Shown here piece by piece: positions 24,343 to 30,726 of a stretch of 64,000 nt of DNA; the stretch's first letter is position 1, and every line of letters starts with the position of its first letter. The stretch lies in the NCBI GenBank assembly GCA_023420415.1, contig JAEZWF010000056.1, forward strand, positions 1 to 64,000, read 5' to 3'. The position numbers were made by a program, and so were the translations under genes. The notes below the pieces were generated by a model. The model was given only the letters and a program-made list of their open reading frames with translations. It was not told the origin of the DNA and did no database searches. The DNA is from Actinomycetes bacterium (GTDB taxonomy: Bacteria > Actinomycetota > Actinomycetes > Actinomycetales > Dermatophilaceae).

Positions 24343-24741
24343 GTGCCCATCCCCCAAGCGGTCACCCGGTTCAACAAGGCGGTCGGCAACAAGGTGCTCA
24401 TCCACCTCGCCGGCCACGGCCCGTTCGTCGAGCTCGAGCACGTCGGCCGCAAGTCCGGCAAGGTCTACCGGATCCCGCTCAACGCGTTTCGCTCCGGTGA
24501 CACGGTGACGCTGGCCCTGACCTACGGCCCCAAGGTCGACTGGTACCGCAACGTCGTCGCCGCCGGTGGCTGTCGCATGCGGATGGGCAAGGAGATCCTC
24601 ACCCTCGGCGCGCCACGCCAGGTCTCGCCGGACGAGGGCATGGCCCGGATGCCGGCGTTCGCCAAGGCGATCCTGCCGCGCGCCGGTGTCACGGACTTCG
24701 TCGAGCTGCCGGTCCTGTCCGCCCGCCCGGTGGCCCGTTAG
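24343..24741 (+). CDS. Nitroreductase-family deazaflavin (F420)-dependent protein
   Basis: This 132-residue split-barrel protein belongs to the Ddn-like family of actinobacteria. The core reads LEHVGRKSGKVYRIPLNAFR, then LALTYGPKVDWYRNVVAAGG. Related proteins bind coenzyme F420 and reduce quinones or nitro compounds. This one is short and basic at the N-terminus. Its stop lies just inside the end of the convergent kdd gene (4-nt overlap). Start at a GTG without a Shine-Dalgarno sequence, as described for the divergent promoter. Confidence 0.85.
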   Translation: MPIPQAVTRFNKAVGNKVLIHLAGHGPFVELEHVGRKSGKVYRIPLNAFRSGDTVTLALTYGPKVDWYRNVVAAGGCRMRMGKEILTLGAPRQVSPDEGMARMPAFAKAILPRAGVTDFVELPVLSARPVAR

Positions 24742-25790
24742 CTGCTCAGACGGGACTCGAAGAGGGCGCGGACCGCGGCGTTGCCCCGGATGAGGTCGAG
24801 GGCGTATGCCGCGTGGCCGGGCACGTAGCCGTTGCCCACCAGCATGCGCACGTCGGCCGCGACCCCCTCGGCACCGAGGGCGGCCGCGGCGAAGTTCGTG
24901 GCCATCGAGAAGAAGATGATGGTGCCGCCCTGTGCGGTGGACAGGATCGCGGGCTGCTCGCACCCGGGCACGTCGACGCACACGACGGTGATGTCGGCCG
25001 GACCGCCCGCTGCCGCAACGGCTTCCGAGAGGCCGAGGGGGCTGCGCGCGTCGGCGATGACGACCTCGTCCGCCAAACCGGTGCCCTCGAGCAGAGCGGC
25101 CTCACGCTCGACCGGGACCACGGCGATCCGCCGCCCGGCGCCCGAGGCCGCGGCAGCGGCGAGCGACAGCGAGCCGGACTTCCCGGCCCCACCGAGGACG
25201 GCGACGGTCGGCGCCTGTCCGCGCGCGGCATACTCCTGCACCACGCGTGAGACGAGGGCGGGCGCACCGCACACGTCCATGACCATGAGGGCCAGCTCGG
25301 GTGAGAGGTCGTCGGGGAGCTTCGCGGCGATCGAGCGGCCGAACAGGATCGCGTGGCCGGCCGCCGGGATGCGCTCGTCGCGACCGTCCCAGCGCTCGAG
25401 GCCGTCGGTGATCACGAGCGGCGTGAGCGACAGCGAGACGAGGGTGGCGACCCGGTCGCCGGGTGCCAGGCCGAGGGTCGACTCGGGCCCGACCTCCTCG
25501 ACCGTGCCGATCAGCATGCCGCCGGAGCCGGTGACAGGGTTCTGCATCTTGCCGCGCGTGGCGACGATGTCGAGGACCTCGGCGCGGATGGCGCCGCCGT
25601 CGCCCGCGTGCTTGTCGTGCAGCTGCCGGTAGGACGCGGCGTCGAGGTTGAGCGTCTCGATGGCGATGCGCACCTCGTCGGGCCACAGCTCGGGGCGGGC
25701 GTCGAGGCGCTGCGCGGCCTGGGGCAGGCTCGCCCCGGCGGGCTCGAGGACGCGGTGCAGACCGACCGGCGACGAGGGGGTGTCAGGCAC
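24738..25790 (-). CDS. kdd: L-erythro-3,5-diaminohexanoate dehydrogenase
   Basis: This protein of about 350 residues matches Kdd: LHRVLEPAGASLPQAAQRLD at the N-terminus, IAIETLNLDAASYRQL, GMLIGTVEEVGP and the NAD-binding VAVLGGAGKSGSLSLAAA. It oxidises 3,5-diaminohexanoate to 5-amino-3-oxohexanoate with NAD in the lysine fermentation route, after KamDE. An ATG at 25802 is possible, but GGGAGA lies 4 nt upstream of the GTG at 25788-25790, so I prefer the GTG. It is transcribed divergently from kamA. The next enzyme, the cleavage protein Kce, is not in this window. Confidence 0.9.
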   Translation of the reverse strand: MPDTPSSPVGLHRVLEPAGASLPQAAQRLDARPELWPDEVRIAIETLNLDAASYRQLHDKHAGDGGAIRAEVLDIVATRGKMQNPVTGSGGMLIGTVEEVGPESTLGLAPGDRVATLVSLSLTPLVITDGLERWDGRDERIPAAGHAILFGRSIAAKLPDDLSPELALMVMDVCGAPALVSRVVQEYAARGQAPTVAVLGGAGKSGSLSLAAAAASGAGRRIAVVPVEREAALLEGTGLADEVVIADARSPLGLSEAVAAAGGPADITVVCVDVPGCEQPAILSTAQGGTIIFFSMATNFAAAALGAEGVAADVRMLVGNGYVPGHAAYALDLIRGNAAVRALFESRLSS

Positions 25791-25863
25791 AGAATCTCCC
25801 ATCAATGGCGACACTCGACGCAAGATGTGCGGCGAGGTGTCGTCGCGGACGCAACTTCTCCCG

Positions 25864-25869
25864 TATCCT
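25864..25869 (+). promoter_or_regulatory. Candidate -10 box of kamA
   Basis: TATCCT lies 7 nt upstream of the kamA ATG and no Shine-Dalgarno sequence is present, pointing to a leaderless transcript. The kdd-kamA gap is under 90 bp and must hold both promoters. Confidence 0.5.
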
Positions 25870-25876
25870 GCCACGT

Positions 25877-27313
25877 ATGAGCACGACGATCGAGCAGCCG
25901 TACGTCTACCGCCACCGCGAGCTGGTGGAGCCCGACTGGACCCGCTTCCCGGGCTGGCGCGACGTCACCGCGCAGGACTGGGCCAGTGCCCAGTGGCAGC
26001 GCGCGCACTGCGTCAAGAACCTCAAGCAGCTGCGCGAGCTCATGGGCGACCTGCTCACCGAGGCGTTCTACGCCGACCTCGAGCGTGACCAGGCCGAGCG
26101 GGCGACGATGTCGATGCTCGTGCCGCCGCAGATGATGAACACCATGGTGCCGTCGACCGACGAGCCCATGCCGGCGGCCGGTGCCGACTTCACCCGCGCG
26201 TTCTACGCCGACCCGATCCGGCGCTACATGCTCCCCGTCTTCTCCGACCGCCGCACCGACTGGCCGAGCCACCCCCACGCGACCCGCGACAGCCTGCACG
26301 AGCACGACATGTGGGCGACCGAGGGCCTCACCCACCGCTACCCCACCAAGGTGCTGGCCGAGCTGCTGCCGACCTGTCCGCAGTACTGCGGCCACTGCAC
26401 CCGCATGGACCTCGTGGGCAACTCCACGCCCCAGGTCGACAAGCTCAAGCTCGTCGGCAAGCCGGTCGACCGGTATGCCGCGATGCTGGCCTACCTGCAG
26501 CAGACGCCCCAGGTGCGCGATGTCGTCGTCTCCGGTGGTGACGTCGCCAACATGCCGTGGAAGAACCTCGAGGGCTTCCTCGACAAGCTGCTCGAGATCG
26601 ACAACATCCGCGACATCCGGCTCGCCACCAAGGCGCTCATGGGGCTGCCACAGCACTGGCTCCAGCCGGACGTCGTCGAGGGTGTCGGCCGGGTCGCGTC
26701 CAAGGCCCGCGAGCGGGGTGTGTCGCTGGCGATCCACACCCACGTCAACAACGCCCAGTCCGTGACCCCACTCGTGGCCGACGCCGCGAAGGCGATGCTC
26801 GAGGCCGGCGTCCGCGACGTCCGCAACCAGGGCGTCCTCATGCGTGGTGTCAACGACTCCACCGAGCAGCTGCTCGACCTGTGCTTCGCGCTTCAGGACG
26901 ACGCGATGATCACGCCCTACTACTTCTACATGTGCGACATGATCCCGTTCTCCGAGCACTGGCGGCTCTCGCTGGCCGAGGCCCAGCACCTGCAGCACTC
27001 GATGATGGGCTACCTGCCGGGCTTCGCCACGCCGCGCATCGTCTGCGACGTCCCGTTCGTCGGCAAGCGGTGGGTCCACCAGGTCGACAGCTACGACACC
27101 GAGCGCGGAATGTCGTTCTGGCGCAAGAACTACCGCACGTCCATCGAGGGTGCGGACACCGACGCCCTGTCGCGTGACTACGTCTACTACGACCCGATCT
27201 ACACCCTCCCCGAGGCCGGCCAGCAGTGGTGGCGTGAGCAGGGTGACCACGAGGCGAGCCACGCCGCCGCGGTCGAGGCGGCGGCCGCTTCGCGTGAGGC
27301 GTCGCTCGTCTGA
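25877..27313 (+). CDS. kamA: Lysine 2,3-aminomutase (radical SAM)
   Basis: This 478-residue radical SAM enzyme converts L-lysine to L-beta-lysine using PLP and a 4Fe-4S cluster. The cluster ligands are Cys 167, 171 and 174 in TCPQYCGHCTR. SGGDVANMPWKNLEGF is the GGD segment that contacts SAM, and YYFYMCDMIPFSEHWR is typical of the C-terminal PLP region. It starts the pathway continued by KamDE, Kdd and Kal nearby. The length, above the clostridial 416, comes from N- and C-terminal extensions. A hairpin built on the GTATGCC motif follows the stop. Confidence 0.95.
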   Translation: MSTTIEQPYVYRHRELVEPDWTRFPGWRDVTAQDWASAQWQRAHCVKNLKQLRELMGDLLTEAFYADLERDQAERATMSMLVPPQMMNTMVPSTDEPMPAAGADFTRAFYADPIRRYMLPVFSDRRTDWPSHPHATRDSLHEHDMWATEGLTHRYPTKVLAELLPTCPQYCGHCTRMDLVGNSTPQVDKLKLVGKPVDRYAAMLAYLQQTPQVRDVVVSGGDVANMPWKNLEGFLDKLLEIDNIRDIRLATKALMGLPQHWLQPDVVEGVGRVASKARERGVSLAIHTHVNNAQSVTPLVADAAKAMLEAGVRDVRNQGVLMRGVNDSTEQLLDLCFALQDDAMITPYYFYMCDMIPFSEHWRLSLAEAQHLQHSMMGYLPGFATPRIVCDVPFVGKRWVHQVDSYDTERGMSFWRKNYRTSIEGADTDALSRDYVYYDPIYTLPEAGQQWWREQGDHEASHAAAVEAAAASREASLV

Positions 27314-27338
27314 CGTCCCCCACCTGAGCGACGCGGAG

Positions 27339-27374
27339 GTATGCCGCGGGCACCTGCGGGCGCCCGCGGCATAC
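27339..27374. terminator. Terminator-like hairpin built on an inverted GTATGCCG pair (after kamA)
   Basis: GTATGCCGCGGGC at 27339-27351 pairs perfectly with GCCCGCGGCATAC at 27362-27374 (13 bp, 10-nt loop), between the kamA stop and the ybaK start. Both arms begin with the over-represented octamer. Confidence 0.7.
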
Positions 27375-27381
27375 TCGCGTC

Positions 27382-27873
27382 GTGGCCAAGAAGCGTGAGC
27401 AGAGCGCCGGCACCCCGGCGACCACGGCGCTGACCCGGGCCGGTGTGGAGTTCGGGGTGCACCCGTACGACCACGACCCGGGCGCGGCGTCCTACGGGCT
27501 GGAGGCCGCGGAAGCGCTCGGTGTGCCAGCCGCGCAGGTCTTCAAGACGTTGCTCGTCGACTCGGGCTCGGCGTTGGCGGTCGGGGTCGTGCCGGTGGAC
27601 CGGCAGCTCGACCTCAAGGCCGTCGCGGCCGCCCTGGGCTGGAAGAAGGCCGCGATGGCCGAACCCGCCGCGGCCGAGCGGTCGACGGGCTACGTCGTGG
27701 GCGGCATCTCCCCCATCGGGCAGAAGCGGGCGTTGCCGACGGTGCTCGACGCGAGCGCGCAGTCGTTCGACCGCATCTACGTCTCTGGCGGCCGGCGCGG
27801 GCTCGACCTGTCGCTCGCGGCCCACGACCTTGTGCGGGCCACGAAGGCGACGGTGGCAGACATCGCCCGTTGA
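27382..27873 (+). CDS. ybaK: Cys-tRNA(Pro)/Cys-tRNA(Cys) deacylase (YbaK/EbsC)
   Basis: This 163-residue YbaK-type trans-editing protein hydrolyses Cys mischarged on tRNA(Pro). The core reads DPGAASYGLEAAEALGVP, then VFKTLLVDSG, the catalytic/binding Lys segment DLKAVAAALGWKKAAMA and the GGISPIGQKRALPTVLD loop. Length and order match the family. The GTG at 27382 follows the hairpin after kamA by 8 nt with no strong Shine-Dalgarno sequence. No operon partner is evident. Confidence 0.94.
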   Translation: MAKKREQSAGTPATTALTRAGVEFGVHPYDHDPGAASYGLEAAEALGVPAAQVFKTLLVDSGSALAVGVVPVDRQLDLKAVAAALGWKKAAMAEPAAAERSTGYVVGGISPIGQKRALPTVLDASAQSFDRIYVSGGRRGLDLSLAAHDLVRATKATVADIAR

Positions 27874-27929
27874 CCCTCCGTCGGCGGGGCCTCGGGGCTA
27901 CGGTGTGCTGACGGCTCGGCGACGGGAGG

Positions 27930-29165
27930 GTGATGCGTCATCGCAGGTTCGGTGCGGTGCTCGTCATGCTGCTGCTCGCCGGGGTCACCCTGGCGCCGTC
28001 GTTGGGGTCCGGTGTGCGGCCCGAGCCGGGACTGATCCACCCCGTCCCCTACCGGGCGTTCGCTCCGACGGGGGCGGGCGACCCGAGGCTGGGCGATGCA
28101 GAGCGTGCGTGGCTCGCCGAGGGCGACGTGCCGGTCGTGGGGAGCCGCTTCGAGGCGATGGCCACCGCGGCCCTGCTCGACCTGCGCACCTATGTGCAGC
28201 CGAACGGCTCGATCGCCGCCGGACCGGGTGGCCCGTGGCAGTACACCTGGCCGCGGGACTCATCGTTCGCGGCGCTGGCCCTTGCCGCCTCCGGCCACGC
28301 CCCGCAAGCACGGGAGGTGTTCCGGTTCCTCGACAGCGTGCCGTTCGCAGGCGCGGTGGGTTTCGCCGCGAGGTACAACCCCGACGGCACCCCGGTCTCC
28401 GACGGACGACCCGCGCAGGCGGACGGCTGCGGGTGGGTGCTGTGGGCCGTGGAGCAGGCGCGGGTCGCGGATGCGGCTTCGGTGCCGCGTGCCGGCACGG
28501 CCCTGCGCAACCGGTGCGTCGACCTGGTCCTCGACCTGACCGACAACGGCACCCGGCTGCCCCGGGCGACACCCGACTACTGGGAGACGGCGGTCAGCGG
28601 CACCACGCTCGGCATCGCCGCTCCCCTGCTCGCTGGGCTCCGGGCGGCCGCACGGGACTGTGTCATCACCGGTGACAGCCCTCGCGCGCTTGCTACTCGC
28701 CGCGCTGCAGACTCGTTCGCCGAGGTCGTGACGGCGAGCTACGGACCCGGGTACGAGCGTTATGGCGACAGCGGCGGGCTCGATGCCGCGGTGGCGGTGC
28801 TGATGCCACCGTTCGTGGGCGCCGACGACCCGGCACCGCTGCCTGACGCGGAACGGGCCTGGGCGAAGTACCCGAAAACTGCACTGCGGCCGGCCGGTGG
28901 GCTCGCACCGGGCGTCGCGTGGGACGAACCCGACAACTCGTGGACCCCGGAGACGGCGCTGGTCGCCTACACCGCCGCGGCGTCCGGGCGGAGCCGGCTG
29001 GCGCTCGACTGGCTGGACTGGCTCGATGCCCACCGCACGGCATACGGCTCACTGCCCGAGAAGGTGACCCGCACGGGTGCACCTGCCGGGCCGGCTCCGC
29101 TGCTGTGGACGTCGTCGCTGGTGCTGCTCACCCTCGACACGCTGGAGGACTCCGGCGAGCTCTGA
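27930..29165 (+). CDS. Secreted GH15/glucoamylase-like protein
   Basis: This 411-residue protein has an N-terminal signal or anchor (GAVLVMLLLAGVTLAPSLG) followed by a six-hairpin (alpha/alpha) domain. WQYTWPRDSSFAALALAASG is the glycoside hydrolase family 15 signature, and DNSWTPETALVAYTAA occurs near the C-terminus. The expected role is hydrolysis of alpha-glucosidic or related bonds outside the cell. Catalytic glutamates could not be assigned with certainty, and the protein is shorter than classical glucoamylases, so substrate and activity are open. Start GTG at 27930 or ATG at 27933, behind GGGAGGG. Confidence 0.78.
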   Translation: MMRHRRFGAVLVMLLLAGVTLAPSLGSGVRPEPGLIHPVPYRAFAPTGAGDPRLGDAERAWLAEGDVPVVGSRFEAMATAALLDLRTYVQPNGSIAAGPGGPWQYTWPRDSSFAALALAASGHAPQAREVFRFLDSVPFAGAVGFAARYNPDGTPVSDGRPAQADGCGWVLWAVEQARVADAASVPRAGTALRNRCVDLVLDLTDNGTRLPRATPDYWETAVSGTTLGIAAPLLAGLRAAARDCVITGDSPRALATRRAADSFAEVVTASYGPGYERYGDSGGLDAAVAVLMPPFVGADDPAPLPDAERAWAKYPKTALRPAGGLAPGVAWDEPDNSWTPETALVAYTAAASGRSRLALDWLDWLDAHRTAYGSLPEKVTRTGAPAGPAPLLWTSSLVLLTLDTLEDSGEL

Positions 29166-29174
29166 GGGTCGCGG

Positions 29175-29597
29175 TCACTCCCAAGGGGTGGACAGGACGA
29201 TCGTCGTGCGAGTCGAGACGTTGGCCGTGGCGCGGATGCGCGCGAGCAGGTCCTCGAGGTCGCCGGGCGTCTTGACCCGCGTCTTGAGGATGTAGTTCTC
29301 GTCACCGGCGACCGAGTGGCAGGCCTCGATCTCGGTGACGTCGCGCAGCCGCTCGGGGATGTCGTCGGGCGCGGCCGGGTCGAGCGGGGTGATGGAGATG
29401 AATGCCGTGAGGGCCAGGTCGAGGGCCGCCGGGTCCACGACGGCGGCATACCCCTTGATGACGCCACGCTCCTCCAGTCGGCGCACCCGCTGGTGCACCG
29501 CCGAGGTCGACAGGCCCATGGCCTTGCCGAGGTCGGTGTAGCTCATCCGCCCGTCGGCACGGAGCAGGTCGACGATGCGCCGGTCGAGGTCTTCCAC
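29175..29597 (-). CDS. Lrp/AsnC-family transcriptional regulator
   Basis: This 140-residue protein has an N-terminal winged HTH (LDRRIVDLLRADGRMSYTDL, then GLSTSAVHQRVRRLEERGVI) and a C-terminal RAM ligand-binding domain containing ACHSVAGDENYILKTRV. Family members sense amino acids and control their metabolism. Its place 1.9 kb from kamA makes it a candidate regulator of lysine catabolism, but no operator evidence exists. The GTG at 29595-29597 has TAGGGT 6 nt upstream and no Shine-Dalgarno sequence. It is divergent from the exonuclease gene. Confidence 0.92.
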   Translation of the reverse strand: MEDLDRRIVDLLRADGRMSYTDLGKAMGLSTSAVHQRVRRLEERGVIKGYAAVVDPAALDLALTAFISITPLDPAAPDDIPERLRDVTEIEACHSVAGDENYILKTRVKTPGDLEDLLARIRATANVSTRTTIVLSTPWE

Positions 29598-29636
29598 GCG
29601 TCCACCCTAGAGGGCGGGCGTGGCAGAGTGTCCGCC

Positions 29637-30641
29637 ATGACGTCCCCGGGTGGTCCCGACCGACTGATGCTGCTCGACTCGGCCTCGCTGTACTTCCGTG
29701 CGTTCTTCGGTGTGCCGGACCAGCGTTCGGACCCCTCGCAGCCGCCGACCAACGCGTTGCGCGGGTTCCTGGACATGATCGCCTCGCTGGTCACGCAGTT
29801 CGGCCCGACCCACCTGGTCGCGTGCTGGGACAACGACTGGCGACCGCAGTGGCGGGTCGACCTGCTGCCGTCCTACAAGGCCCACCGTGTCGCGGGTGCG
29901 GCCGACGCCGCTCCCGAGCCAGCGGCCGGTGATGCCCCCGACCAGGCGCACCCCGCGTCCGATGACACGGCCGCCGAGGAGGTGCCCGACGACCTGGCCC
30001 CACAGGTCCCGGTCATCGCGGATGCGTTGGCAGCACTGGGAATTGCGCGTCTGGGCGCTGACGGTTTCGAGGCCGACGACGTCATCGGCACCCTTGCCAC
30101 GCGGGCGCGCGGGCGGATGGCTGTCGACGTGGTCACGGGCGATCGCGACCTGCTCCAGCTCGTCGACGACGCCGCAGGAGTGCGGGTGCTCTACACCGGG
30201 CGGGGTGGGGTGCGGGAGCCCGACCTCGCGACGCAGGACTACCTGCAGGAGCGGTATGCCGTGTCGTCGGGTGAGGCGTACCTCGACATGTCCGTGCTGC
30301 GTGGCGACACCAGCGACGGGCTGCCGGGGGTCAAGGGCATCGGCGACAAGACCGCTGCCGCACTGATCGCGGACTACGGCTCGCTCGCCGCGCTGCGCAA
30401 GGCCGTCGACGACGGCGACCCGGCCATCAAGGGAGCCCGCCGGACCAACCTGGAGGCGGCCGCGGCATACCTCGACGTCGCGCCGACCGTGGTGCGTGTG
30501 GCCCGCGACGCACCGGTCCCGGACGTCGACACCGCCCTCCCGCGCGAGGTGGCCGATCCGGCGCTGATGAGCCGCATCGCCAGCGAGTTCGGCGTGACGA
30601 ACTCCTTCAACCGCGTCCTGTCAGCCCTGCGGATCGACTGA
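29637..30641 (+). CDS. 5'-3' exonuclease (PIN/FEN fold)
   Basis: This 334-residue protein resembles the stand-alone N-terminal exonuclease domain of Pol I. MLLDSASLYFRAFFG carries the first metal Asp, DLLPSYKAHR and GFEADDVIGTLA follow, then VTGDRDLLQLVDD and the helix-hairpin-helix GVKGIGDKTAAALI. It likely removes flaps or RNA primers. An acidic Ala/Pro-rich insert of about 35 residues (near residues 85-120) is unusual. A homolog (Rv2090) lies in the same order next to helY in M. tuberculosis. CAGAGT lies 7 nt before the ATG, with no Shine-Dalgarno sequence. Confidence 0.92.
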   Translation: MTSPGGPDRLMLLDSASLYFRAFFGVPDQRSDPSQPPTNALRGFLDMIASLVTQFGPTHLVACWDNDWRPQWRVDLLPSYKAHRVAGAADAAPEPAAGDAPDQAHPASDDTAAEEVPDDLAPQVPVIADALAALGIARLGADGFEADDVIGTLATRARGRMAVDVVTGDRDLLQLVDDAAGVRVLYTGRGGVREPDLATQDYLQERYAVSSGEAYLDMSVLRGDTSDGLPGVKGIGDKTAAALIADYGSLAALRKAVDDGDPAIKGARRTNLEAAAAYLDVAPTVVRVARDAPVPDVDTALPREVADPALMSRIASEFGVTNSFNRVLSALRID

Positions 30642-30645
30642 CACG

Positions 30646-30716
30646 CGCAAACCCTGCGTTGTCCGGTTTACGTTGGCTCATCAAGCCGACCTTTGCCGCG
30701 CAACGAGGGTTTTGCG
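30646..30716. terminator. Composite hairpin between convergent exonuclease and helY genes
   Basis: CGCAAACCCTGCGTTG (30646-30661) and CAACGAGGGTTTTGCG (30701-30716) are near-complementary with one bulge and one mismatch. An inner stem, GTTGGCT/AGCCGAC, closes the 39 nt between them. It lies in the 85-bp gap between two converging stop codons and probably terminates both transcripts. Confidence 0.6.
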
Positions 30717-30726
30717 GCAAGCGCCG

